Shown here piece after piece: positions 29,181-37,927 of a DNA stretch of 53,534 nucleotides. Source of the stretch: Sporolituus thermophilus DSM 23256 (GTDB lineage: Bacteria; Bacillota; Negativicutes; Sporomusales; Thermosinaceae); the NCBI RefSeq assembly GCF_900102435.1, contig NZ_FNBU01000022.1, positions 1 to 53,534 on the forward strand. Direction: 5' to 3'. Both the position numbers and the translations under genes were made by a program. The notes under the pieces are model-generated. The model was not told where the DNA came from and did not search any database. It saw only the letters and a program-made list of their open reading frames with translations. Position 1 is the stretch's first letter. Each line of letters begins with the position of its first letter.

Positions 29181-30601
29181 AATCCTTCCTCCCTCATCCT
29201 GGGTATCGTAATCCGGGCATGGGTCCCGTTATTGGAAAATAATTGAAAGGTGCCGCCGAGGTCGGTCTCCACCAGGGTGCGGACAATCTGCAGGCCCAGA
29301 CTGCCGGTAGTTTGCACATTAAACCCGGGCGGAAGACCAATACCGTTATCATATATTTCAATTTGATAGCTGTCATCCCGGGCCGCGATGTCCACGCCGA
29401 TTAGCCCCTCACGCCGCCCGACAAACCCATGCTCCAGGGCATTTTGAATGAGTTCGTTAATGACTAAGGCCAAACTGGTAGCCTGCTCTGATGCCAGTAC
29501 AACCTGTTGGGCATTGAAAACGGTCTGGATATTAAAATCAGGCTCCAGCATATTTTGAATGACCAGATCCAGAATATTCTTAGTCACTTCCGCAATGTCA
29601 ATAACTTCCGTGTCCTGCTGGGACAGAAACTCATGGACCACGGAAATACTCAAAATGCGATTTACACTTTCGCGCAAAGCAGCCTTGACGGCGGCCGAAG
29701 GTGTACGCCGCGCCTGCAGCCGGAGCAGGCTGGCAATAGTCTGCAGATTATTCTTTACTCTGTGGTGGATTTCTTGAATAACGGCCGATTTAATAAGCAG
29801 TTCTTTTTCTTTTTTCTTTAGTTCGGTAACATCGGCAACAATGACGATGATGCGGACAACCTCGCCGCCATGTATGATAGGAATAGCCCGTTGCACGATA
29901 ACCATATTGCTGATTTCAAGTTCCGTTTCGCGAAGTTGGCCGGTGGCCGCTGCCTGTTGGGCGACACGGAGATTAACGAGCCGGTCGTAAATACGCCGGC
30001 CGATTAGCCGTCCTACGCCTAATACCTTATATATGCTGCCAGCGGCGGCATTGGCGAAAATAATTCGGCCACGCTCATCGGCAATGATAATGCCGTCACG
30101 CGCTGACAAGGGGCGGTAGCCGTCGCTGGCGACCGGGGTCGGCGTAGCCGTAAGCAAGAGGTAGGCTGTCTCGATTAAGGCGCTGGTGGTTCCCGCCGCC
30201 GTCTCCTCGGCACTGCTTTCAAAACTTACCGCCGCAATTATCTTGCCAGCATCGTCGCGCAGGGGAAAAGTCCGCATATCCAACACGTCCGCGCCCAACG
30301 CCCATTCCCGCTCGCCGGAAATACTCTCGCCGGAAGTAAGCGTGCGCCAGACAAGCGGTTCTTCCACCGCCGGCACGGTCGCCCCCAGCAGGTTGGGTTT
30401 GTACCGGATCAGGCAGGTATTAGGCTTGGCCTGGGCCACAATCACCAGATAATTGGCATCGCGGGCCCAGGTATAGACCGTTACCTGGGCGTAAGCCAGG
30501 TCGCTGGCCAAGCCAAGGACGCTGCCAGCCTGTTCCAGGACGGCAATTTGGTCAGCATTCAAGACGGTTATCTTGCGGCAGATTTCACTGACCATTCCCA
30601 T
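29177..30601 (-). CDS. sensor histidine kinase (GAF-PAS-HisKA_2), PdtaS-like
   Basis: 474 residues, no membrane segment, so a cytosolic sensor. An N-terminal GAF-like domain (about 15-155) is followed by a PAS domain (about 160-265) with DGIIIADERGRIIFANAAA. HisKA_2 motif IQEIHHRVKNNLQTIASLLR carries the phospho-His; the ATPase has VINELIQNALEHGF and DNGIGLP. This architecture is the standard partner of ANTAR regulators, and the next gene overlaps it by 4 bases. ATG 30601 is used; an ATG two codons later has a better-spaced AAGGTG. The 229-bp upstream gap contains a DnaA-box cluster and a GCAGGA motif. Confidence 0.92.
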   Translation of the reverse strand: MGMVSEICRKITVLNADQIAVLEQAGSVLGLASDLAYAQVTVYTWARDANYLVIVAQAKPNTCLIRYKPNLLGATVPAVEEPLVWRTLTSGESISGEREWALGADVLDMRTFPLRDDAGKIIAAVSFESSAEETAAGTTSALIETAYLLLTATPTPVASDGYRPLSARDGIIIADERGRIIFANAAAGSIYKVLGVGRLIGRRIYDRLVNLRVAQQAAATGQLRETELEISNMVIVQRAIPIIHGGEVVRIIVIVADVTELKKKEKELLIKSAVIQEIHHRVKNNLQTIASLLRLQARRTPSAAVKAALRESVNRILSISVVHEFLSQQDTEVIDIAEVTKNILDLVIQNMLEPDFNIQTVFNAQQVVLASEQATSLALVINELIQNALEHGFVGRREGLIGVDIAARDDSYQIEIYDNGIGLPPGFNVQTTGSLGLQIVRTLVETDLGGTFQLFSNNGTHARITIPRMREEGL

Positions 30602-30663
30602 AACACCTTATTACCCCCAGCGAATTTATAAATTTAAATTTATTCAGCATGACTAGCTAAAAT

Positions 30664-30669
30664 TCCTGC
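30664..30669 (-). promoter_or_regulatory. GCAGGA leader motif upstream of the PdtaS-like kinase
   Basis: GCAGGA on the minus strand, 63 bases before the kinase, followed 14 bases later by TGCTGAA, a degenerate version of the second block seen in the mqnE and amidase leaders. Confidence 0.4.
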
Positions 30670-30718
30670 CGTCCCAGTTTGCTGTTTTCACGGTTTCTTT
30701 CCAGGGGTTATCCCCTAG

Positions 30719-30826
30719 TTATCCACATTATCCACATTGATATCCACAGTTTTTCCTTCAGCTTTTTTCGCTTTTGGGTAAAGTTATCAACATTGTCCAC
30801 ATTTGTGGGGCGAGTACTTTTCCACA
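30719..30826 (+). promoter_or_regulatory. cluster of six DnaA-box-like 9-mers
   Basis: All on the plus strand: TTATCCACA (30719-30727), TTATCCACA (30728-30736), ATATCCACA (30740-30748), TTATCAACA (30784-30792), TTGTCCACA (30793-30801), TTTTCCACA (30818-30826). Two pairs abut exactly. Two boxes are perfect consensus and four differ by one base. The cluster lies between the tsaD stop and the kinase promoter region. No dnaA/dnaN or long AT-rich unwinding element is next to it. Confidence 0.8.
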
Positions 30827-30830
30827 GTTT

Positions 30831-31841
30831 TCATTGTCCTAATTTCAATGCCGGCACGGCATTAAGATGTAAATCGGCATAACGGCCGGCGATATGCTTA
30901 TAATAGGCGCGGCAGGCAATCATCGCCGCATTGTCGGTGCACAGAATCGGCGGCGGAAAAAAAAGCCTTAGGCCGTCGGCGGCGGCCCGCCGGCCCAGTT
31001 CGGCCTGTAGCCGGCTGTTGGCGGCTACCCCCCCGGCCAAAACAATAACGCCGGTGCTGCAGCTTTCGGCCGCGCGGAGCGTCTTCTCCACCAACACCTC
31101 TACCACGGCCGCCTGAAAACTGGCGGCCACATCGGCGGCGTTCACCGCCAAACCGCGCTGTTTGGCACTGTTAAGATAATTAAGCACTGCCGATTTAAGG
31201 CCGCTAAAGCTAAACTCAAAATTGTCGCCGGTTAGGGCGCGGGGAAAGGCAATGGCCGACGGGTCGCCCTGGGCCGCCAGGCGGTCGATATGCGGGCCGC
31301 CTGGATAGGGCAAGCCCATCACCCGCGCCACTTTGTCAAAGGCTTCTCCGGCCGCGTCGTCACGGGTCTGCCCGAGTAGCGCAAAGTCATTATAGTCCCG
31401 GACATGCACAAGCGAGGTATGGCCACCGGACACGATCAGCGCTACAAATGGCGGCTGGAGGTCAGGATGGGCCAAAAAATTGGCGAAAATATGGCCTTCC
31501 AGATGATTAACGCCAACCAGCGGTATGTCCAGCGCGAAGGCCAACGCTTTAGCGGCAGCCACGCCGACCAGCAGCGCGCCGACCAGGCCGGGGCCGTAGG
31601 TGACGCCCACTACGTTTATATCTCCCAGCGTCGCGCCGGCGGCGGTTAACGCTTCATGTACCACAGGCATTACGGTTTCGATATGTTTACGCGATGCTAT
31701 TTCCGGTACTACGCCGCCATATTTCTGGTGCAGCGGCACCTGCGAAGAGATGATGTTGGAAAGAATAACGCGTCCGTCGGCCACGACCGCCGCGGAGGTT
31801 TCATCACAGCTCGTTTCCAAAGCCAAGGTCAATACTGCCAA
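30831..31841 (-). CDS. tsaD: tRNA N6-threonylcarbamoyladenosine transferase
   Basis: 336 residues from the TTG at 31841 (GGAG 9 bases upstream), giving the usual family length; an in-frame extension upstream crosses a terminator and is not conserved. It transfers the threonylcarbamoyl group to A37 of ANN-decoding tRNAs, with TsaB and TsaE. Motifs: [26 protein letters not shown], metal-binding [10 protein letters not shown] (HxxxH), SGGHTSLV and [13 protein letters not shown]. It lies 178 bp downstream of rimI, separated by a terminator-like hairpin, so expression may be partly uncoupled from tsaE-tsaB-rimI. Confidence 0.97.
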   Translation of the reverse strand: MAVLTLALETSCDETSAAVVADGRVILSNIISSQVPLHQKYGGVVPEIASRKHIETVMPVVHEALTAAGATLGDINVVGVTYGPGLVGALLVGVAAAKALAFALDIPLVGVNHLEGHIFANFLAHPDLQPPFVALIVSGGHTSLVHVRDYNDFALLGQTRDDAAGEAFDKVARVMGLPYPGGPHIDRLAAQGDPSAIAFPRALTGDNFEFSFSGLKSAVLNYLNSAKQRGLAVNAADVAASFQAAVVEVLVEKTLRAAESCSTGVIVLAGGVAANSRLQAELGRRAAADGLRLFFPPPILCTDNAAMIACRAYYKHIAGRYADLHLNAVPALKLGQ

Positions 31842-31897
31842 GATAACCCACTCCGTTTGTGCTATTAATTTTTCAGATGTCAGCCAGATGAAAATTG

Positions 31898-31922
31898 AAA
31901 AAAACGGGGCGGCTGCCGCCCC
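31898..31922 (-). terminator. terminator-like hairpin between rimI and tsaD
   Basis: GGGGCGG/CCGCCCC stem with a CAG loop followed by GTTTTTTT on the minus strand. It would stop or attenuate transcription from thiL-tsaE-tsaB-rimI before tsaD. Confidence 0.75.
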
Positions 31923-31987
31923 CCTGTTTGTTTTGTCACACTTAACACCTTGCCAGCATATGGTATAAGGCAAAACAATCACCCGTC

Positions 31988-32013
31988 GGCCACGCAAGTG
32001 GCCTGATTTTTTT
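31988..32013 (+). terminator. plus-strand terminator-like hairpin without an upstream plus gene
   Basis: GGCCAC-GCAA-GTGGCC followed by TGATTTTTTT on the plus strand. All neighbours are on the minus strand, so it would end an antisense transcript if one exists. Confidence 0.5.
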
Positions 32014-32019
32014 ATTTTT

Positions 32020-32475
32020 TCAAAGGCCTTCTTTCCACATGATTAAGGCGTCTTCCTTAGTATCGCTATAATACTGCTTGCGGATGCCGCGCGGCGTAAA
32101 CCCCAGCCGCCGGTACAGGCGCTGTGCACCTTCATTGGAGACGCGCACCTCAAGCGTCATACTTAAGGCCCCCCGCTTTTTCGCATCAGCCATCAAAGCA
32201 GTTAGCAATTGTTCACCCAGGCCCTGGCCGCGATAGGCAGGCAAAACGGCAACATTAGTGACATGCGCTTCATCCAAAATAATCCACATCCCGGCATAGC
32301 CGACCACGGTGCCGTCCGCTTCGCCTACCAGATAGTAGGCTAAGTCATTATCCACAACTTCGGCCGTAAACGCCGCCCGTGACCATGGCATGGTAAAAGA
32401 AGCCTGCTCGACTTTTAGTACGGCATCAATATCGTCGGCTGTCATTGGCCGGATGACCCACTGTCGTCCGCTCAT
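32020..32475 (-). CDS. rimI: ribosomal protein S18-alanine N-acetyltransferase-like GNAT
   Basis: 151 residues from the ATG at 32475, which overlaps the tsaB stop as ATGA; a longer frame adds only tsaB-overlapping residues. GNAT fold: [47 protein letters not shown] (acetyl-CoA loop) and [18 protein letters not shown], the last being typical of RimI. In Firmicutes rimI is routinely linked to tsaB/tsaD, as here. Substrate in this lineage is inferred. Confidence 0.92.
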   Translation of the reverse strand: MSGRQWVIRPMTADDIDAVLKVEQASFTMPWSRAAFTAEVVDNDLAYYLVGEADGTVVGYAGMWIILDEAHVTNVAVLPAYRGQGLGEQLLTALMADAKKRGALSMTLEVRVSNEGAQRLYRRLGFTPRGIRKQYYSDTKEDALIMWKEGL

Positions 32476-33179
32476 CCACAGACTCCGTGACGGCGCTCCC
32501 ACAGCTCTTCCGCTTCGGAGCGCCTAATATAATAAGGTTCAAGCTTCATGACGTCATGCCGTACCCCTTGCCGCAGCATTTCTTGCGCCAACAGCGCCAC
32601 ACTGCCGGCCCGCGTGATGACGATATGCGGGGGAACAATTACCAGACTGCCGCCGATTGCTTCTGCCTTATCGCGGTATTGCTGGGCTCCTTCGCCAAGG
32701 AGTACCACCGGTTCGGACCGCGTTGCCAGTTCCGCCAGGCATTCTTCGGCTGCTATCACCCGCGCCGGCGTTATTTCTTTAAGTCCGCCCTGTTCCCAGC
32801 GATACAGCGCATTGTACATATTCCCTTTTTGCGCGTCTAACAGCGGTGACAGCAGAAGGCCCGGCAGCGGACAGCAGTAGGCCAAAGCCGCCAGGGTGGG
32901 CACGCCGACCAGCGGCACATTCCAGGCGTAAGCGAGCGCTTTCGCCGTGGCCAGACCAATGCGCAGCCCGGTGAACGATCCTGGTCCGATGCTGACGGCC
33001 ACAGCCTTGATTTGGTCCTTTGTCAAGTCGCTCATGCGCAGAAGTTCGGCGATATGGGGCATCAGCCGCTCGGAATGCGTCTTGCGGGTCTGGAGCGTTA
33101 GCTCGGCTAGCAGGCGGTCAGCGGTTGCCAAGGCCACGCTAGACACTAGGGTCGCAGTATCTAAAGCCAGTACCGGCAC
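32472..33179 (-). CDS. tsaB: t6A biosynthesis protein TsaB
   Basis: 235 residues, GTG start. An ASKHA-fold paralogue of TsaD that lacks the metal-binding His pair and acts as its scaffold in the threonylcarbamoyl transferase complex. Motifs: VLALDTATLVSSVAL, AVSIGPGSFTGLRIGLATAK and LLDAQKGNMYNALY. The gene overlaps tsaE by 41 bases, an unusually long overlap for such a pair, with its ribosome site inside the tsaE coding region. Confidence 0.95.
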   Translation of the reverse strand: MPVLALDTATLVSSVALATADRLLAELTLQTRKTHSERLMPHIAELLRMSDLTKDQIKAVAVSIGPGSFTGLRIGLATAKALAYAWNVPLVGVPTLAALAYCCPLPGLLLSPLLDAQKGNMYNALYRWEQGGLKEITPARVIAAEECLAELATRSEPVVLLGEGAQQYRDKAEAIGGSLVIVPPHIVITRAGSVALLAQEMLRQGVRHDVMKLEPYYIRRSEAEELWERRHGVCG

Positions 33180-33639
33180 GCTCTTTCAACTCCTCGCTCA
33201 TTTGTAAATAGCGCGTCCCCTGCGGTATCATGGTGATTATTCGTTCGGTAGGCCATTCGCCGACGGTAAAACGAATATCCAGGTACTCTGCGGGAAGCGC
33301 CGCCGGAAATTTATCGGCCCATTCGATAAGCGCCACGCCATCACCGCCCAGATACTCTTCAAACCCGATATCAGCCAGCGCCGCGGTATTTTCAAGACGG
33401 TACAGGTCAAAATGATAAACCGGTATGCGAGCCGCATAGACATTCATAATCGTAAAGGTCGGACTGGTGACGTCGGTGGCATCAGCGCCCAATCCGGCGA
33501 CAACACCTTGTACGAATAACGTCTTACCGGCCCCAAGGTCGCCGGACAGACAAACAACATCGCCCGGCGCCAGCAGCTCTGCCAGTTTTCCGCCTAACGC
33601 TTCCGTCGCGTCCGGCGTACAAGTTTTATATACTAACAT
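33139..33639 (-). CDS. tsaE: t6A biosynthesis ATPase TsaE
   Basis: 166 residues. P-loop ATPase needed for turnover of the TsaB-TsaD complex. Walker A GDLGAGKTLFVQG, then SPTFTIMNVY, YHFDLYRL (the conserved HxDxYR motif) and LIEWADKFP with the Walker-B-like Glu. AGGGAGG lies before the ATG. It stands 12 bases after thiL. The C-terminal extension beyond about residue 150 results from the long overlap with tsaB. Confidence 0.95.
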   Translation of the reverse strand: MLVYKTCTPDATEALGGKLAELLAPGDVVCLSGDLGAGKTLFVQGVVAGLGADATDVTSPTFTIMNVYAARIPVYHFDLYRLENTAALADIGFEEYLGGDGVALIEWADKFPAALPAEYLDIRFTVGEWPTERIITMIPQGTRYLQMSEELKERAGTGFRYCDPSV

Positions 33640-33651
33640 TTTGCGTCCTCC

Positions 33652-34647
33652 CTAACGGAAATGGTTGTACCCCCGTGGCGCCAGTTCCTGCTCGGTGCCA
33701 TCGTCCATTACCAGTTTTACGCTGCCAGCCGCTTCGGTAACCTCACCAATAACGGTCAGCGGTACGCCAAAGTCGATTACTGACAAAGCCTGGAATTTTT
33801 CCCGGCCTATCGTAAAAACTAACTGGTAGTCTTCACCCCCATACAGGGCATAATCCAAAGGATCCTTCCCCAGCATGGCCGCCGCCTGTTTAAGTTCAGG
33901 GGCTAGCGGTACCCGCGCGGCATCAATGCGCAGACCGACCTTGCTAGCCTTGGCAATTTCGTGCGCCTCACTGGCCAACCCGTCGCTGATATCGTCCATA
34001 CTGGTCGCGCCATGGAGCCCCAGCAATGGGCCGGCTTTGACCTGCGGGCGGGGGGTGAGATGGGCTGTTACGAGCGGCCAGGCAAAATCGTACTCAGCCC
34101 AATTGTCAAGGCCAAGCAAGTCGAGACCGGCGGCGGAACTGCCGAGCACGCCGGTTACGGCTACTATGTCGCCGACTCGCGCTCCGGAGCGACGGACAAG
34201 CTGGGCAGGCTCCACTTCCCCCATGACCGCGACATTAATAATCAGGCCATGCGGGCTTGCTACCGTATCACCGCCGACGATGTTGACACGAAACTCACGG
34301 CAGATTTCCTTCATGCCCTGGTAAAGGTTGACAACAAACTCTACCGGTGTTTGCCGGGGCAGAGCCAGGGAAATAACGGCATGGCGCGGCACGCCGCCCA
34401 TGGCCGCGATATCGCTCAGGTTAACGGCGATAGCTTTATAGCCGAGCTGCCAAGCCGTTGTATACCCCAAATCGAAATGTATTCCTTCTACCAGCATATC
34501 GGCGGTTACAAGCTGCAGTTGGCGGGGCGTGGGCAGCAGCACGGCAGCGTCGTCACCAATGCCGACCACGACTGTTCCCGGATCCTGAATAGCGTCGGTC
34601 TGAATTAAATCTATCAAGCCAAACTCGCCAATTTCTTTTAAATCCAT
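33652..34647 (-). CDS. thiL: thiamine-monophosphate kinase
   Basis: 331 residues from the ATG at 34647 (weak GGTGGTG upstream). It phosphorylates thiamine phosphate to thiamine diphosphate. Family motifs: KEIGEFGLIDLI, VVGIGDDAAVL, VTADMLVEGIHFDL, GGDTVASPHG and ALYGGEDYQLVF. AIR-synthetase-like fold, cytosolic dimer. First gene of thiL-tsaE-tsaB-rimI, a common Firmicute arrangement. Divergent from alr. Confidence 0.96.
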   Translation of the reverse strand: MDLKEIGEFGLIDLIQTDAIQDPGTVVVGIGDDAAVLLPTPRQLQLVTADMLVEGIHFDLGYTTAWQLGYKAIAVNLSDIAAMGGVPRHAVISLALPRQTPVEFVVNLYQGMKEICREFRVNIVGGDTVASPHGLIINVAVMGEVEPAQLVRRSGARVGDIVAVTGVLGSSAAGLDLLGLDNWAEYDFAWPLVTAHLTPRPQVKAGPLLGLHGATSMDDISDGLASEAHEIAKASKVGLRIDAARVPLAPELKQAAAMLGKDPLDYALYGGEDYQLVFTIGREKFQALSVIDFGVPLTVIGEVTEAAGSVKLVMDDGTEQELAPRGYNHFR

Positions 34648-34828
34648 AAGCACCACCACAAATCCGCTTTTGACTACCTTTTCGGGCTGCATACAAGTAT
34701 TTCCTGCATTGCTATTATGCCACAGGGCAAAAAAAAGTTGTATCGCTGAAAGGATTTATCATCAGACTGGCAAAAACCAAATTGGCAGCCCTTTCCGCGC
34801 TGCCGAAATTGTAAAAGAAGGTGCTATT

Positions 34829-35956
34829 ATGCGACCAACGCATGTTCAAGTCGACCTGGGAGCAATTCGTCATAACATAACGCAAATCAGGCGGCGGCTT
34901 AAACCCTCTACCAACTTGACAGCCGTGGTGAAAGCCAACGCGTATGGACACGGCGCCATTCCTGTCAGTCGGGCGGCCCTCGCCGCCGGCGCCGACAGCC
35001 TGGCCGTCGCTCTGCCAGAGGAAGGAGTCCAGCTCCGAGATGCCGGCTTCACCGTGCCTATTCTGGTCCTTGGTCTTACTTTGCCCGAACAGGCCTCCTT
35101 GCTGGTAGAATATGACCTCACAGCCACGGTATGCACGGAGGACGGCCTAAAGGCGCTGGCGCACGCCGCACGGCGCACAGCCAAACGGGCCCGCGTTATG
35201 GTTAAAGCCGATACCGGTATGGGGCGTATCGGTCTGACGCCTGACAAGCTGCTCCCCTTTCTCACCACCGCGGCTGCCATGCCCGAGATTGAACTTCGTG
35301 GCCTATTCACGCACCTGGCAACGGCCGATGCCGCGGATAAAAGCTACGCCCGCCGCCAGTTGGCCGCCTTTACCGCCATCCTTGACCAGGCCGCGGCCGC
35401 CGGTATTTCGCTGCCCTATATTTCCGCCGCCAACAGTGCCACCGTGATCGACATCGCCGACGGCCATTTCAATACCGTTAGACCCGGCATCGCTATTTAC
35501 GGTCTGCCGCCATCACCCGAAATGCACCAATCGCTCGACCTCCGGCCGGCCATGGCATTCAAAACCCGCATTGTCTATATCAAAGAAGTACCGGCCGGCT
35601 TCGCCGTCAGCTATGGCTGCACATATATAACGCCCCAAGCCACCTATCTCGCCACGCTTCCGGTTGGTTACGCCGACGGCTACAGCCGCGACCTCTCCAA
35701 TAAAGCCAGTGTCCTCATCGGTGGCAAACGCCGCCCTGTCGTGGGGCGTATCTGTATGGATCAGACCATTGTCGATTTAGGACCTGTCTGCGACGCGGCT
35801 GTCGGCGACGAAGCCGTCCTGTTCGGTCGTCAGGGCGACGCCGAAATTACCGTCACCGAACTGGCTGAATTAGCAGGAACGATTAACTACGAACTGGTCT
35901 GCGGCATAAGCGGCCGTGTCCCCCGTCTGTATGTAAATGACGGTGACGAAAGGTAG
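34829..35956 (+). CDS. alr: alanine racemase
   Basis: 375 residues from the ATG at 34829 (AGAAGGTG upstream). PLP-dependent interconversion of L- and D-alanine for peptidoglycan. The PLP-lysine is in AVVKANAYGHGA (about residue 38); the second catalytic base Tyr is in SYGCTYITPQ; LPVGYADGYSR and VGRICMDQ complete the family set. The C-terminal beta-barrel ends FGRQGDAEITVTELA...NYELVCGIS. Sporulating Firmicutes often carry a second alr for germination control; which copy this is cannot be told. Confidence 0.97.
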   Translation: MRPTHVQVDLGAIRHNITQIRRRLKPSTNLTAVVKANAYGHGAIPVSRAALAAGADSLAVALPEEGVQLRDAGFTVPILVLGLTLPEQASLLVEYDLTATVCTEDGLKALAHAARRTAKRARVMVKADTGMGRIGLTPDKLLPFLTTAAAMPEIELRGLFTHLATADAADKSYARRQLAAFTAILDQAAAAGISLPYISAANSATVIDIADGHFNTVRPGIAIYGLPPSPEMHQSLDLRPAMAFKTRIVYIKEVPAGFAVSYGCTYITPQATYLATLPVGYADGYSRDLSNKASVLIGGKRRPVVGRICMDQTIVDLGPVCDAAVGDEAVLFGRQGDAEITVTELAELAGTINYELVCGISGRVPRLYVNDGDER

Positions 35957-35978
35957 AACGCCAGGATGACACAAAAAC

Positions 35979-36006
35979 AAGACCAACCCTGCCTGAGGTT
36001 GGTCTT
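35979..36006. terminator. bidirectional terminator between alr and gerM
   Basis: AAGACCAACC/GGTTGGTCTT stem; plus strand followed by TCTTT, minus strand by GTTTTTG. It serves the convergent alr and gerM genes. Confidence 0.85.
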
Positions 36007-36013
36007 TCTTTGC

Positions 36014-36583
36014 TCAAGGTTTTTTAATAATCTTCTCCGACCGGCTGAGCGGGTGACTCACGTCCATATGTCCGCTAAGCGTTTCCACCTTCTGCCCTTC
36101 GACTAAAATTTGCACTTTCTGGATTTCTGGAAACTCGGTCAGTGTGTTGACAATGGCGCCTACGGTCAACAGTTCGGTAGCCGATCCGCCCGCATTGTTC
36201 TTGATTAGCTTGTCATTAAAATCCACGTAAGCGATATGATCTTTGACCGTAAGACTACGGACCTTTGTCCCCGGCGGCAGCACGCGCACCAAATCCCGCG
36301 ACTTCGGATCGGCGAGCAACAGTTCCGCCGCCGTTTGCGCCGGATGGTTGTTTTTGGGGACCACATGAACCTCAGGGACAAGGTACATAGCATCTTTTGT
36401 GGCGTGATATACGGTGAGCCGCATCGTCTCCTGCGCCGGCGGCGCGGGCGCTTCCGTCGCATCACTCGTTTTGGGCGGTTGATAAGGCGGCTGAACCGTG
36501 GCCGGTGTACTGGTAGCGCAGCCAATAGCAAGCAGGGCGAGGAGAAGCAGGATCAGGAAGAAAGGCACCGCTTTGCGGGACAT
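36014..36583 (-). CDS. gerM: GerM-domain lipoprotein
   Basis: 189 residues. Type II signal peptide with lipobox LAIGC near residue 22, then a proline-rich linker (about 25-50) and a GerMN domain (about 52-180: RLTVYHATKDAMYLVPE, RVLPPGTKVRSLTVK and IVNTLTEFPEIQKVQI). In Bacillus GerM is a sporulation/germination lipoprotein of the engulfment complex. The start is the ATG at 36583, which shares one base with the TGA of the amidase; a GTG directly upstream is also possible. Co-transcribed with the cell-wall amidase, consistent with spore peptidoglycan remodelling. Confidence 0.88.
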   Translation of the reverse strand: MSRKAVPFFLILLLLALLAIGCATSTPATVQPPYQPPKTSDATEAPAPPAQETMRLTVYHATKDAMYLVPEVHVVPKNNHPAQTAAELLLADPKSRDLVRVLPPGTKVRSLTVKDHIAYVDFNDKLIKNNAGGSATELLTVGAIVNTLTEFPEIQKVQILVEGQKVETLSGHMDVSHPLSRSEKIIKKP

Positions 36584-37734
36584 CACCGCTCACCTCCTAA
36601 TTTCGCCGCCTGTGCGAAAAACCGGTCCAACCCTTGGACAATTCCCTGGGCCATTTTTTGCTGAAACTGCGGCGTATTGAGCAGCTTTTCCTCTTCCGGG
36701 TTGCTGATGAAAGCCAGTTCCACTAACGTTGCCGGCATGACAGTACGTTTGATGACATAGAAATTGGCGGGATTGGCTCCGCGGTCGTACAAGCCCCCTG
36801 CCTGTAGCAGCGCACTCTGCAGGTTCTGGGCAAGCAGCATATCATAAGGCGTTTTTTGATAATAATAAGTCGAGGTGCCTCCGGCGGCGCTGTTGGTAAA
36901 CGAATTGATATGGATGCTGATGAAAACGTCGGCTTTCCTATTGTTGGCAATGCTTGTCCGCGCCTTAAGTTCTTCAACGGCCGTAGCATTCGGTCCAAAC
37001 ACGTCGCGATCGTCCTGCCGGGTCATTATCACTTTGGCGCCGGCTTTTTCCAGCAAGGCCTGCACCTGCTTGGCCACCGCAAGAGTGATTACTTTTTCCT
37101 GCGACTTGCCCAAACCGATGGCCCCGGGGTCACTGCCGCCATGGCCGGGATCGATGGCGATAACTTTGTTTTTCAGACCAGGACGAAACTTATAGGTTAC
37201 AGGTGGAACCTTTTTATTCACATCAACTACTACGCGGAAAGGCCGGTTAAACTTAGGATCGCTGGGAAGGGTAAACACCCGATAATCGCCGTCTTCCAGC
37301 ATTAAGGGCACGTCAACGATTAACCGGCTGGAATCAAGGCCTGTGGCGACCAGTTCAGCCCCATCGGCAATTTTGCCGCCAAAAGACAGCGCGTCCTTAA
37401 CTTTGCCGGGTACGGCGCCTTTAATGTTCACTACCAGCCGTGGCGTCGGCGCAGCTGCGGTCTCTGCCTCAACGCGCACCGGGCCGGACACATCCAATAC
37501 CAGGCGGAGCTTGCTTTGGCCGGTAAGGGCATCTTCATGGGTCGCCCAGCGAATATTGGTGATTTCCTGCTTCAAGGGAAGTTCCTGTTTTACTGCCGCC
37601 GGCTCCGGCCTAACGACAGGAATTTGGGCGGCCGGTTTCGGCTCAGGCGTGACAGTCACCCCATTAGGGCCGGCAAATGCCGGCGGCGTTAGCAGCAACA
37701 AACAAAGGGACACGGCCAGAATAGTCCGGCGCAA
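36583..37734 (-). CDS. exported N-acetylmuramoyl-L-alanine amidase (AMIN + Amidase_3)
   Basis: 383 residues from the TTG at 37734 (GGAGG 8 bases upstream), which gives a clean signal peptide: basic start, LAVSLCLLLLTPPAFA, cleavage after AFA. AMIN domain at about 60-165. Amidase_3 catalytic domain (about 185-375) has VIAIDPGHGGSDPGAIG with the zinc His, KVITLAVAKQVQAL with the zinc-ligand Glu region before it, FISIHINSF and LVELAFISNPEEE with the catalytic Glu. It cleaves stem peptides from muramic acid outside the membrane. Pairing with gerM suggests a sporulation/CwlD-like role, but vegetative roles are possible. Confidence 0.93.
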   Translation of the reverse strand: MRRTILAVSLCLLLLTPPAFAGPNGVTVTPEPKPAAQIPVVRPEPAAVKQELPLKQEITNIRWATHEDALTGQSKLRLVLDVSGPVRVEAETAAAPTPRLVVNIKGAVPGKVKDALSFGGKIADGAELVATGLDSSRLIVDVPLMLEDGDYRVFTLPSDPKFNRPFRVVVDVNKKVPPVTYKFRPGLKNKVIAIDPGHGGSDPGAIGLGKSQEKVITLAVAKQVQALLEKAGAKVIMTRQDDRDVFGPNATAVEELKARTSIANNRKADVFISIHINSFTNSAAGGTSTYYYQKTPYDMLLAQNLQSALLQAGGLYDRGANPANFYVIKRTVMPATLVELAFISNPEEEKLLNTPQFQQKMAQGIVQGLDRFFAQAAKLGGER

Positions 37735-37771
37735 AGACAACACCTCCAAGTAGCGACACCTTAAGAATAAA

Positions 37772-37797
37772 TTCGCGCTAGTAAAACAAAATCCTGC
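37772..37797 (-). promoter_or_regulatory. recurrent leader motif GCAGGA-N13-GCGCGAA (copy upstream of the amidase)
   Basis: GCAGGA (37792-37797), 13 bases, GCGCGAA (37772-37778) on the minus strand, ending 38 bases before the amidase start. Identical blocks and spacing to the mqnE leader copy. Confidence 0.5.
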
Positions 37798-37891
37798 AGG
37801 ACTTTCGTCGGAAATGTTGTCTTTTGACTGACCAGTCGATCTTTTTCCATAAACAGGTGCTCGCACCGGCCAGACGGTAACAGGCATAAAA

Positions 37892-37920
37892 AAACCGGGA
37901 ATACCCTCGTTTCCCGGTTT
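37892..37920 (-). terminator. terminator after the DUF3006 gene
   Basis: AAACCGGGAA/TTCCCGGTTT stem followed by TTTTA on the minus strand, 7 bases past the DUF3006 stop. Confidence 0.9.
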
Positions 37921-37927
37921 CTTACTC

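Noticed and set aside
30602-30830. A replication origin (oriC)
   Set aside because: DnaA boxes are present, but there is no dnaA, dnaN, recF or gyrB nearby and no extended AT-rich unwinding region; kept only as a DnaA-box cluster.
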